A stretch of 64,000 nucleotides of DNA, from contig JAZHRO010000063.1 in NCBI GenBank assembly GCA_037157565.1, positions 88,564,001-88,628,000 of the forward strand, given 5' to 3'. The position numbers and the translations under genes were made by a program. Source of the stretch: Thalassia testudinum (taxonomy: Eukaryota > Streptophyta > Magnoliopsida > Alismatales > Hydrocharitaceae). The notes beneath the pieces are model-generated. The model saw only the letters and a list, made by a program, of their open reading frames with translations, did not search any database and was not told where the DNA came from. The number at the start of each line of letters is the position of its first letter. The stretch's first letter is position 1. Shown in pieces: positions 9,792 to 20,814 of this stretch.

Positions 9792-11248
9792 TGATGTAAC
9801 TGCAATTATTGAAGGCAAAATACCTATTCATTCATGTTCCTAGGCTTAGATTTGCATTTCATGTTATAAATATTGCATAGCATACATCATTCTACATTTA
9901 GAGTAGTTGTATATAATTTAGGTTAATTGCATCCTTCTTGTGGTCAGGAGAGAAGGACATTTATTTTGGAGCCTCTGATTGACGATCCGACCATACGGAT
10001 TTGATCCAGACGATGATCGGAGTCCAACTCCTCCAAAATCACCTCGATCGGAGTCCCGTAGCATCATATGCAATCCAAGGAAGATCAACAAATGAGGGAC
10101 TAGGTTATGCAATTTGGAGTGTCAAATGACAAATCCGATCGCACGGATGGATTCAGGTCGACGGTCGCAGCCTAACAACGTGAAAATCGACTCAATCCGA
10201 TCTCTGTAGCATACCCTACAAAGGAATGAAGATGGATGACCCAGGTCGTGCCACATGGTGCAACCTAGGCCGGCCATGCGCACTCACACGTCGCCGCATG
10301 CGCACAACACCATGGGCAAGTGCACGCACGTGCGCAGCAACTGTGCAGGCACGGATGCAATGATAGCAACAATGCATATCACGCATGCACGGGTGACAAG
10401 GGTGCATACAGCATGTGCCAGTGGTGCAGCAGTAGGGGCGCGTGAGCGAGATCTTCAGCAACGTTTGCAATGGATATTCAGCGACATTTATGACCATCAC
10501 TAAATGTCCTATATATGAATTTGATTCTTTCCTCCACTATAAAAGGACCCCTACCCCTCCCATTTTTCTTCATCTCTTCCTTTCTTCCTCTCACCACCTC
10601 CAAGGCTCTAGAGAGAGCTTGTCCCAAGCTCAGGATGCTCCTCTAGAGTAGAAAATCAAATATGTTTCCCTCCCCTCATCCCCATTCGTGGAGCATCCCG
10701 TGGCTGTCTTCTCACCTACTTCAGGGAGTAGATCCTTGCCGCGACAATGTCCTATCCCGTCCTCCTTCCTCCGCCACTGTTCTCCTTCATCCCGCTCCTC
10801 ACCATCTTTGTCTGGGCGCCGTCAGAGTGAGTCGTCCTCCAAGCGACTGTGGATGGGGATTCTTCTCATCTCTATCTATTTTTATTGCTTTCTAGTGTAG
10901 TTTTTCCCACTTTCATAGTTGTAGAAACACTTGTTCAGAAATATATGTGATTGTTTCTCTCTCTCTCTTATATTTTGAAAGTAGATTAGTTAGATAAGAA
11001 TTCATCGACCTAATCTCTTGCATGCTAAAAATACCAAAAAAATTAGAAAAGACAAAAATGACAAAAACAAATAAAAGTGAAACATGTATTTTTCAAAACT
11101 AAACGTTCACCTCTTGGTGTTCGACCCGGGACTCACTTTTCGAGTTTTGGTTATAAATTTTATCTGATCGACGGATTTTCTCAGGAATCGAATTACGACG
11201 ATGGGTTTCCAATCTCGAATCTTTCCGCATGTGAATCCACCATCATCA
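9792..11248 (+). repeat. Element B 5' LTR
   Basis: Begins TGATGTAACTGC and ends CATCATCA before the PBS. U3 has the two diverged tandem units (about 9978-10090 and 10133-10240), then a GC-rich stretch with many GCATGC/CACGC words (10260-10450), where I see no clear tRNA-like block. The TATA box TATAAAAG is at 10538-10545. U5 contains a short CT run near 10960. Confidence 0.9.
10538..10545 (+). promoter_or_regulatory. TATA box of B 5' LTR
   Basis: TATAAAAG within CCTCCACTATAAAAGGACCC, about 750 bases into the LTR, the likely pol II promoter. Confidence 0.75.
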
Positions 11249-11251
11249 TTT

Positions 11252-11269
11252 TGGCACCGTTGCCGAGGA
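11252..11269 (+). other. Primer-binding site of element B (tRNA-Asp type)
   Basis: TGGCACCGTTGCCGAGGA, four bases after the LTR end, differs at two positions from the tRNA-Asp(GUC) complement TGGCGCCGTTGCCGGGGA. Confidence 0.92.
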
Positions 11270-12502
11270 GACAATGCTCTTTGGTTTTTTTTTGCATTTT
11301 CCCATTACTTACATATTTTTCTAACCTATCTTTCTTCTTCAATTTATTATTTTGCAGGAACCCGATCGAGGAGCCGAAGGTGGTAGATTGGAGTAAAGTG
11401 TGGGTAGAGACATTTGTAAGTTTTCCCCCACTTGCCTACCCACTAGATCATTTCGCCACCTTAATAATCAAGACCTAATCTACTTAGGTGTTTTCACAAA
11501 CCCTAGGATAGAAATTGTTTATCTTGTTTGTCACTCCACTCACCTCGCCATCCACATAAATAAAAAAATAAAATAAAAAAAAGTTATCTGATTGTGGGAT
11601 TTCTTGAAAGAAACACACATTAACACCCACAACACTCGACTTAAGGCACACCATTCCACTTTGATTCTACCACTTAACTAGGATCTGACCTGTGGACCCA
11701 GTACACTTCAACTCAATACACATAAGTGAGTAGAAAGCTAACTAGGTTAAGACATTTTGTGTCCCTTAACCAAGTGGTGCAACAGGCCAATTGATTGAGT
11801 TGTTTGGGCCGCACCACTCAAATTAAAATTGATTCATCAAGTAGCTTGCCACTTAGGGTTGATTTTTAGGATTGAACCAGGCACTCCATATTTTATTTCT
11901 AATTTTTAAAGGAATATATCTACACCAGTGCTTTCAAAACTTGGAGTATTCTACTAAACCTGATTGAATGAACCTAAAGATTAAACCCTAAAAGCTACTA
12001 AACAAGGTTAAACCCTAAAAGGCACATCATCAAATAACCATGTTTGCAAACCCTAGTTGTGCACACACACACATTTGATCATTAAGGGTATAACCCATCT
12101 AAAGGTCCCATCACATGTCAAGAGCACAATCATCCTATGCCTAACTAAAATTGAGTAGATGTTGGCCTTACGGATTGATTCGCTCTTCAGAGCTCAGACT
12201 GAGATTTTTTTCGATTAATCTGCTTCTACTGGTCCATCAATGTCTAGCTAGGGGAGTAGTATCAAATGACCGTTGCTGGGGGGTACAATAGGATCCAAAG
12301 GTGCAAACCAAAGGAAGAACCTTCTCCCCAACCCCTCCCTCTAACTAGTTGGATTGACTGAATAGAACTAGACCAAATTATTTATAATCTCAACATGGGA
12401 CCTGGGAGTCTATAGGTCTTCGGGCTAACCCACCTATGGACAAGGTTGATTGCTTGTACTATAGGGCTCCTTTCTCTCTTCTGATTTCCCTCCTATTCTA
12501 CC
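11270..12502 (+). other. Element B leader, non-coding
   Basis: About 1.2 kb homologous to the leaders of D and E and to part of G. A pyrimidine run and TTTTGCAG (AG at 11356-11357) lie about 90 bases after the PBS and look like a splice acceptor. Shared landmarks are a GCACACACACAC run near 12060 and a block near 12440-12480 (GTACTATAGGGCTCCTTTC) shortly before the ORF. No reading frame I would support. Confidence 0.7.
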
Positions 12503-13940
12503 ATGTATTCTTCCACATCTTACATGCATTTCCCATCCTACCCTCCTACCAACACTTATCCCCAAGATGATTACTATCCCGACTTGACTTGTAATTACCC
12601 ATCCACTAGCCAAGATAACTTTGATTGGGGATATGAATCTGACCTCAGTGTCCAAGGTCTAACCCTGGACAACAAGACTATGATTACTATCCTTCCCAGA
12701 GCTACAATGATTATATATCTTCATCCTTTGATCACCAAACCAACCTGATCTACAATCAGGAAGGATATGATGATTATAACACCTACCCTCCCCAGTATTC
12801 CACTGAATATAGGTCACCACCATTCTTTGAACTGCCTAAAATGACCTACTATTAGGGAGGGACCCGAGAACCTTGATATCTTGACTCCCCTAGATTTAAC
12901 CCAAATCCACCCAAACCTGAATCAAACCATTCAATTCAAGTGAACCAGGTCCAAGACAAGGTGTTGGCTAATTTGAGGAACACTATACAATCTCTAGAAG
13001 CTCAGCCAACACCATGCACTGAAGCATTGGAACCTATAATCAAAATGATTGATGAACTTAATAGTTCTCTATAGGATTTGCTCCAAAATGTTAAGGATAG
13101 AGACCTGGGTGAGTTTCTTCTCGGGAAATTATCGTGGTTGAGGTTGAAATTTGTGGTTGCCTTAGTCAAATCTTAGGATGATTCTCAAGATGAATCCCCT
13201 TCAAGAGAGCCAATGTTAGAACCCACTTAGGTGCCTGTCGAGGGATACATATTCTGAGATTGGAGATGACCAGGTTAGTCAAGAGTGACCCGTTGAGGAT
13301 GAACCAAGTTTCTCACCCCAGATCCCAGAGCCAGGGAATGATGAAAAATATGTCTCCATGGACCATGAAATGACATATGATTTTGAGATGTATATAATTG
13401 AGGATCATGAATTCCTTGATTTTGATGGTGAGGAATCTCTTAGTCAAGCCTCACTTGAGCTTAAGGAGAATGATTTTAGTGAGACAAATGGGCTTGAGGA
13501 ATCTGATAAACCATTTGATAGTTCGACTATTGAAGATTTTGATTCGGTTGGGGCTAACTTAGATGATCCAAATCCTGATGATTCAACCACACCCTGAAGA
13601 GTTGACTTTTGAGATAATTGTGCCCAATCCAATCTTGATTCAACCACTATTTTTGGACTTGGGTAAATCTTATGGGGTGAATGGTATGCTAGAGGTCCTG
13701 GAGCCTAAGCACTTGATGTTGGAGGATAAAAATGTTGAAATGAAAATTTGGGAGGTTAATTCTGAGGGAAAAACAAGTTTGGATTTAAGGGTTCCTGTTG
13801 ACCTAAAACCACCTACTTTCTACCAGGACCCTTACGATATCTTTCACGTGCAACCCAAGCTCAAAATATCTAATTATTTTTCTGAGCTGAACATTAAGTG
13901 GACATCCGCACCTATTGAACCATCTTTACCCATTGTCTGA
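12503..13940 (+). pseudogene. Element B internal ORF of unknown function (degenerate)
   Basis: The frame starts with ATG at 12503 (MYSSTSYMHF), the same start as in D and E. Order of recognisable parts: Tyr/Pro/Asp-rich N-terminus (YPPTNTYPQDDYY, about 80 codons before frame loss), a spacer with TEYRSPPFFE, a helical block (LANLRNTIQSLEAQ and EALEPIIKMIDELNSSL, near 12970-13070), then DLGEFLLGKLSWLRLKF, an acidic block (13358-13597, EGEESLSQASLE-type), and after a frameshift near 13590 a conserved block with VEMKIWEVNSEGK and DLKPPTFYQDPYDIFHVQPK (to 13940). Several stops make it non-functional. No known domain is recognised; it stands where gag-pol would be. Confidence 0.7.
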
Positions 13941-15521
13941 CACTTTGGTCTTGGGTTGCACACCACAAAATCGTAGATTCTGGGTAATTTTCATCTAAAA
14001 CCTGAGAACCACTCATCCTGTGGCATGGGTCTCCATCATAATCTAGTCCATGTCTGTGGACATCTTCTGCTGGCGGGTCTAAGGATTAATCTTTTGATTT
14101 TAATTCTGACTTGCACTTGTGAATTCTCAATTTCTTCCTTATATGTATGTTATGACTAGCTGAAGGCATGAAATTTAGCATGTGTTTATATTCCACGTTC
14201 TCTGCGATGCTAATCGGATTGTCACGAAATTCAGGTGATATTCTTTTATTCCACCCTTTTCATGTCTTTGTTTTACAATGAGGACATTTCATCATTTATG
14301 CATAGGGGGGTGGATACCTAATCATGAAATTATTTTGTTAACTCCATAGAATTTCTTTTAGTTTCTTTAAAAAAAATTGAAAATTCAAAAAGACAAAAAA
14401 AAAAGAATTAAGGGAAGAGAACTTAAGCTTTTGGAAGTTATTAACTTTAGAAAATGATACAATGGGACCTGAACACTTAGACTCTTCAGGTCTTCGAGCT
14501 TAATTAGCTCAGGTGTGGACTTAGTCTCGAGAACTCGCCAAGTAATTCTATTTTAAATTGGTCAATAAATTGGGGTGATAAGTATAAGACTTATTAACCC
14601 ACCCTCTGATTTGAGGGGGCTTTAAGCCTAAGTATCTACTAACTGTTTGCACTGACTCACTTTCGACAGTTTTTTCAAAAATTGGGTAGCTAATGAACCG
14701 TCCAGGGTGGTATGGCTGGCAAGTTGTCGGTGGTAATAGCTCATCGGCTTGTTGTCCAGAGCCTAATCACAAGACCATTTTTTCGTACTGCCTTTAGGTA
14801 AATCTTAGATCGGGGAAACCACTTACTTAGGAAAAAAAAAAGAAAAAATAGAAAAAAATATGAAAAATAGAAAATAAAAAAAAATAAAATCGCACTTCGC
14901 TGCACAAGTATGCCAGGCAAGTTGCCGTGGGTAACAACCCATTGGCCGGTCGTCCAGAGCCTAGCTCACAAAAATGCACAATAATTCTCAAAACACTTAG
15001 GGAAGAAGTGGGGAAGTAGAATAAACTAGGGAGATATACACTAGGTTCGCCCTTGTGTTGACCACATAAGTAAAAGTAGGGAGAAATCTACCATTCAAAA
15101 AGATAAACCTTTAGGCAAGGTCACCTAGGGTTGTAGAAACCTGAAGTACATTTAACGACTGCCTAGTGAGTCTATCACCCTTTCACTAGATGCTTAGCAC
15201 TTAGAGTCCTTTTCAAGTCTTGGGTGGGTTGAGTAGCCGTAAAAGGTTATCTTGAAACTCTCAAACTCCAAAAATCCAAAAAAATTAGAAAAGAAGAAAA
15301 AAAAAATGTATCTTCCCTTTTCAAATAAGGCGAAGACTTGGGCGGTCTACATTTTGGCAGACACCCGAGTACTGTTGAGTCTTCATAGTTTAGGACCTTA
15401 GTTGATAATTTCTATTGATAATAAACAACTTAGGCCTAAGAGATCGAATCCTAATTCTAATTTTATACATGGCATGCAGTTTGATTTTGATAGGGACTAG
15501 CAAAAGATAGGCTTGGGGATA
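13941..15521 (+). other. Element B 3' UTR with hairpins and polypurine tracts
   Basis: A first purine tract (GAGGACATTTCATC then CATAGGGGGGTGG) lies near 14280-14313. Stem-loops follow: TGATAAGT/ACTTATTA (14576-14596, one mismatch) and CCCTC/GAGGG (14602-14617). The duplicated hairpin block lies at about 14717-14758 and 14912-14954, the second copy GTGGGT-AACA-ACCCAT. A stem with arms TTTTGATAG and CTAGCAAAA (15485-15505, one mismatch) precedes the final polypurine tract GATAGGCTTGGGGAT (15507-15521), which directly abuts the LTR. Confidence 0.75.
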
Positions 15522-16173
15522 TGATGTAACCATAATTATTGAGGGTAAAATGCCTATTCATGCATGTTCCTAGGATTAGATTTGAATTTCATGTTATAAA
15601 CATTGCATAGCATGCATCATTCTGCATTTAGAGTAGTATATAATTTATGTTAATTGCATCCTTTTTGTGGTCAAGAGAGAATGATATTTATTTTGGACCC
15701 TCGGATTGACGATCTGACCAGATGGATCTGATCTAGATGACGATCAAAGTCCAACGCTTTTGAAATCACCTCGATCGGAGTCTCTTAGCACCATATGCCA
15801 TCCAAGGAAGATCAACGGTCGAGGGCTAGGTGATGCAATCTGGAGTGTCAAACGACAAATCTGACAGCACAGATGGATTTGGGTCAACAATCGCAACCCA
15901 ATGACATGAAAATCAACTCAATCCGACCTCTGTAGCATCCCATACAAAGGAATGAAGATGGACAGCCCAGGTCGTGCCACTTGGCGCAACATAGGCCACC
16001 CATGCACACGCACGCGTTGTCGCAGGTGCGCAGCAGTGCGGGCGCATGCATGCACCCACACAGTAGTAGCACAGGCGCGGGGGTAGTGGCAGTAGTGGCG
16101 TGTATCATGTGTGCGCATGCGACAAGGGTGCGTGCAGCATGCCCCAGCGGTGCAGTAGTAAGGGCGTGTGCAG
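15522..16173 (+). repeat. Element B 3' LTR, first 652 bases only
   Basis: Begins TGATGTAACC right after the polypurine tract and aligns with the B 5' LTR up to the GC-rich section (GGTGCAGTAGTAAGGGCG near 16150). It ends at a junction with inverted E internal sequence that starts GGCCGATGAGCTG. The TATA box and U5 are missing. Confidence 0.88.
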
Positions 16174-16979
16174 CGGTGGCCGATGAGCTGTTACCAGCAA
16201 CAACTTGCCAACCATACCACCCTAGACGGTACATTAGCTACCCAATTTTTGAAAAAACTGTCGAAAGTGAGTCAGTGCAAACAGTGAGTAGATACTTAGT
16301 CTTAAAGCCCCCTCAAATCAGAGGGTGGGTTGATAAGTCTTATACTTATCACCCCAATTTATTGACCAATTTAAAATAGAATTACTTGGTGAGGACTCGA
16401 GACTAAGTCCACACCTGAGCTAATTAGGCCCGAAGACCTAAAGAGTCTAAGCATTCAGGTCTTATCGAATCATTTCCTAAAGTTAACAACTCCTAATGCC
16501 TAAGTTCTCTTCTCCTAATTCTCTAAGTTTTTGTCTTTTACAATTATTTATTTTTTTCTTTTTATTCTAAATAAATAAAATCAAAGAAATTGTATGGAGC
16601 TAACAAAATAATTTTAGGATTAAGTATCCGCCCCCCATGCCTAGCTAATGCAATGTCTTCATTATAAAAATAAAGATATGAAAAGGGTGGAATAAATAGA
16701 ATATCACCTAAATTTTGTGATAGATCCGGTTAGCTCCATAGAGAATATGCACAAGCGCTAAATTTAATGCCTTTAATTAGGCATAATATACAAATAAGGA
16801 AGAAATTAAGAATTCACAGGTGTGGGTCAAGATCAAAACAAGAAGATTGATCTTAAGACCCACCAACAAATATCCACAGATGTGGACAAGGTTATGGTGC
16901 AAACCCATGACCCAAGTTGAGTGGTTCTAAGGCTCTAAATAATAAAATCCTTGAACCGAAGATATTTCAGCTTGTGGGC
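16174..16979 (-). other. Element E 3' UTR, partial
   Basis: Minus-strand homologue of B 3' UTR 13941-14760. It keeps one copy of the duplicated hairpin block (16179-16217), the stem-loop with arms TGATAAGT/ACTTATCA (16331-16351), an adjacent CCCTC/GAGGG stem near 16312-16325, and the first purine tract (on the plus strand CCGCCCCCCATGCC near 16629-16642). The part nearest the 3' LTR, with the second hairpin and final polypurine tract, is deleted. Confidence 0.75.
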
Positions 16980-17638
16980 CTAGGTCCACGGTTTATGAGA
17001 ATGCAACGCAAATCCAAAATGTTGGACAATAAGGAAGTCTAGATCAATAGACGTATTTGTCCTCATAGAATTCAAATCAAAGAGATAATTAATTATTTTA
17101 CATTTGGGTTGCACATCTTGAAAATCAAGGATATCATAAGGGTCCTTATAAAAGGTTGGTGGTTTCAGGTCAATAGGAACCCTTAGATCCAAAATTGTAT
17201 TTCCCTTAAAATTAGCCTCCTAGATTTCCATTTCCAAATTTCTACCCTCCAAAATTAGGGTTTCCGAGACCTCTAGATCATTGTACACCCCATCTAAAAT
17301 ATCCAAGTCAAACAATTGTGTCTAAATCAGGATTGACTTGGGTCTGGTGATCTTAAGAATAAAGGCATGATTATGCTCAATGGGGTGTGTTTGGGAACTA
17401 TGGCTATTGATTGAACCATCTAATAACTCAAGATCAAAATCCTCCATATCAGCCCTAGTAGGATCAAAATCTTTAACTATCGAACTATCAAATGATTCAT
17501 CATATTCTTCAGGCCCACTTGTCTCACTAAAATCATTTTCCTTAACTTCAAGTGAGACTTCAGTAAGAGATTCCTCACCCTCAGAATCAAAGAATTCTTT
17601 ATCCTCATTTATATATGCCTCAAAATCATCTATCATTT
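16980..17638 (-). pseudogene. Element E internal ORF, C-terminal half
   Basis: Reading leftwards from 17638, this starts inside the acidic middle block (DDFEAYINEDKEFFDSEGEESL, matching B near 13375-13440) and continues to the conserved C-terminal block (DLRVPIDLKPPTFYKDPYDI at 17190-17130). The apparent ATG at 17723 is spurious, because that frame runs out of element G's LTR. The N-terminal half is at 34199-34828 on the other side of G. About 225 bases that B has between the halves are missing. Stops and frameshifts are present. Function unknown. Confidence 0.75.
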
Positions 17639-19398
17639 TGATGTACGGGATTTTTTTGCAAAAAGATTTGAGTTTAGAAAGCCCGTCATTGTAGCACAAT
17701 TCACAGGAAAACCCGTCAATCAAATAATTTTTAATTGAAACTCAAAATGAATCTCGGCTCGAACACGAGGAGGCTATGTCGATTTGAAATCCATAGCTAT
17801 ATTTTTTTTTTGTAATTTTTGCTTATAAATGAGACATTCACAATGATTGCTATTCTATAAACACTACAACCAAAGAGAAAGAGAGAGAGAGAGAAATAAC
17901 TTTTATACTCAAAATAATGTCATTACAACTACAACTAGAAAGTTGAAAATCTAATCTAGAAAGCGATAAAGATAAGGGGGAGAGAAGTTATCCTCCTTGA
18001 CGACTGCTTAGAGGACTAGTTGAATGAACGTCACCTGGAAGGAGAGTGAAGATGGACGACAGGGGATGGATGGGAAGAACCAGGGGTGAGGCAGGGTGTC
18101 AACATCGCGGGGTCTACTTCCAGAACTGGGACGAGAAGACTGCTGACGAGACCTTCGTGAAGGGGATGAGAGGTAGAAAAATTTATTTTTACTCTAGCGG
18201 CGCTTCCCGTAGCTTGGGAGCGCTAGAGCGAGCTTTAGAGCTTGAGTTCTTAGCTCTTAGAGAGGGAGAGAGATCATGGAAGGGATGATGAAATATGTAG
18301 GAGGGATAAGCTTATGATAGGTGAAGATATGAGGGCATAAAAGTCATTTTAAGGCTTAGAAATGAATGCAAGTCCTTTAGTGACGTTATGCACGCCACCG
18401 AAGGTGCATGTGCAACCTCGGCCATTATCCTTGATCCTAGCGTCGTTGTGCAACCACGTTGCATGCCTTCCTTCCTTCAACCATTTCTCATGCCTGAAGA
18501 GTCGCACGTTCTTAGCCACTTGATCATTATTGAATGGCTCAAATCCATCCTCTCCATGCCTTTAGATCATGTTCTCAAATCTCCATTAGATGGTGGAGAT
18601 TGCATCCGAACGTCTTAACCTCCTCTTGTGCGTCAGATCTGGTGTAAGAAGTTGCATCATCACACGCGTCCATCCATGCTTGCATCCAGCACCGCCATGT
18701 ATCTGCTTCCATAGCCATTCAATGTCAATCGAATGCTTCAATTTCTCCACGCGCCACTTCTCACTTGATTTGAGGTGAGGCAGGGCTCGAACCCATGCCT
18801 CACGCTCTGCGTAGGGGATTCACCCAACGTGCTACACCCATAGATTATCTCAAAGACAATCCAAGGGTCCTTCGCATGCGACCATTTGGTAAGAATCCAA
18901 CAGTGGGTGATCTTGGGCAGCTAGGATGGTGCCACGTGGCATCATCTAAGCCATCTATCCTCTTTTACTTGTAGGTGGTGTCACGAATGTCGGATTGGAT
19001 TGATTTTAATGCTGTTGGGCTATGATTGTCGATCCAAACCCATCAGTGTAGTTAGATTTCTCATCTGAAGTTCGAATTTTACACCACCTTGGCCCCTGAC
19101 TTCTGATCTTTCTCGGACTGTATTTGATGCTACAGAAATTCGATTGGGGCAATCTCATAGTTGTTGAACTCTGATTGTCACCCTAATCAGATCCGTATGG
19201 TTGGATCTTCAATCCATGGCCCCGAGAAATGTTGCCTTTCCCTGGCCACAAAAAGAGGCGAATTACTCTACAATTTATACAAATTAACCTAAATGCATGA
19301 TGATGCATGTTATGCAATATTTACAATGCACGATGCTTATATGACACTAAGATCATACAGAAAAAGACATTTTAGGCTACTTAGATGTATACACGTCA
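17639..19398 (-). repeat. Element G 3' LTR
   Basis: On the minus strand it starts TGACGTGTATACATC after the polypurine tract and ends GTACATCA at 17639. U3 carries a perfect 10-base palindrome GCCACGTGGC (18931-18940, a G-box core) and a tRNA-like block (18778-18840). A CT (plus-strand GA) run lies near 17876-17896. The sister LTR is 32303-34120; clear common blocks include the segment with GGGCTCGAACCCATGCC. Confidence 0.9.
18778..18840 (-). other. tRNA-like module in G 3' LTR
   Basis: Minus strand: GTGTAGCACGTTGGGTGA resembles the D-arm/A box, and CATGGGTTCGAGCCCTGC forms a T-arm-like hairpin with a good B box, GGGTTCGAGCCC. This is the clearest tRNA resemblance in the window. The 5' LTR copy is 33488-33548, with a weaker B box. 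The acceptor stem is not complete, so it is not called a tRNA gene. Confidence 0.6.
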
Positions 19399-20814
19399 CA
19401 CCCCCATGCCTATCTTTTGGTAGCCCCTAGCAAAACTATATGCTATTTATAAATAGAATTAAGATCAAATTACTTGGGCAAAAGTTATTCTTCAACACTA
19501 GGATCAAATTACTAAGGAATTGAACTACAGAGACACAAGAACGCTTGGGTGTCTGTCATAATGCAGACTGCCCAAGCCCTCTCCTTATCTAAAGCAGAAG
19601 CATCTTTTTCCTTTTCTTCATATTTATTTTTATTTTTATTTTATTTTTAAGTTTAGGGTTTCGAGGTAGCTTTTTACGACCACCCAACCCACCCAAGACT
19701 CGAAGAGAACTCTAAGTACTAAGCATCTTTTTGTGTGAAATATGATAGACTCACTGATCGGCAATCAAAATGGACTTCGGGTTTCTATGCCCCTAGGTGA
19801 CCTTGAAAAGGAATTCTGCCTAAAGGTGTATCTATACAACCGGTAGCTTTCTCCTTACTTTTATTTTTATGGGGTCAAGACAAGGGAGAACCCAATGTAT
19901 ATCTCCTCGGCTTATTCTACTTCTCTGCTTCTTGCTAAGTGTTTGCACTTAAACGTGCATTTTTATGAGCTTGGTTATAGACAACCGGCCGATGAGCTAT
20001 TACCACCGACAACTTGCCAGCCATACTCATGCAATGAAGTGTGGCTTATTTCTTTCTTCTTTTCTTCTTTTCTATTTCTATTTCTTTTCTTTTTTATTTT
20101 TCTTTTACGTAGGTGGCTTCCCTAATCTAAGATTTACCTAAAGGCAGTAGGAAGAGAATGGTCGTGTAGTTAGGCTCTGGACAACCAGCAGATGAGCTGT
20201 TACCATCGAAAGCTTGTCAACTATACCACCCTAGAAGGTTCATTAGCTACCTAATTTTTGTTAAAATCGCCAAACAGTGAGTGAGTGCAAAATAGTGTGT
20301 AGATGCTTAGACTTAAAGTCCGCTCAAATCAGAGGGCGAATTGATAAGTCATGTACTTATCACCCCAACTTATTTAACCAATTTGAAATGAATTTTCAAA
20401 TGGTGAGGACTTGAGAAACAAGTCCACATTTTAGTGGACACTCGGGCTGATTAAACCTGAAGACCTGAAGGGTATGAATGTTCAGGTCCTACTGTATTAT
20501 TTCCTAAGGTTGAAAATTTCTAAAGCCCAAGTTTTCTTTTCCCAATTCAATTTTTTTTTAATAAAATGAAAAAATAAGGAAACTTTACAAGAAATCCACA
20601 GAGCTGACAATATGATTCAAAAAATGAATCCACCCCCCCATGCCTAACTCATGCAATGTCCTCATTGAAAAAATAAGGCGTGAGAAAAGGTCAGAATGGA
20701 AAAATATCACCTGTATTCCACGATGCTCTAGTCAGCTCTGAGTTAGACTTTACAAGTGCTAAGTTTAGTGCCATCAGCTAGGCAGGGTCTAGCCAAAGAA
20801 GTCAGATTAAGGTT
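19399..20814 (-). other. Element G 3' UTR with polypurine tract and hairpins
   Basis: From the LTR outwards: the final polypurine tract (GATAGGCATGGGGGTG on the minus strand, 19399-19414), a stem-loop with 9-base arms and one mismatch (19415-19435), the duplicated hairpin block at about 19980-20022 and 20178-20224 separated by a T-rich (A-rich in sense) tract, a stem-loop with arms TGATAAGT/ACTTATCA (20342-20362), and the first purine tract near 20630-20665 containing GAGGACATTGCATGAG in sense. Same order as in N, B and D. Confidence 0.78.

Larger units (their letters stand above)
9792..16173 (+). mobile_element. Element B: non-autonomous LTR retrotransposon, 3' LTR truncated
   Basis: It has a full 5' LTR (9792-11248), PBS, leader, an ORF of the same family as D and E, a structured 3' UTR, a polypurine tract, and the first 652 bases of a 3' LTR. 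At about 16173 the LTR breaks off and inverted E sequence begins, so no second target-site copy can be tested; the left flank is CCTCT. No pol domains are present. Sequence resemblance to D, E and G extends through leader, ORF (not G) and 3' UTR. Confidence 0.88.

Noticed and set aside
18778..18840. A functional tRNA gene
   Set aside because: The T-arm is good but the acceptor stem and anticodon arm do not pair, and the block is repeated in both G LTRs, so it is part of the LTR.
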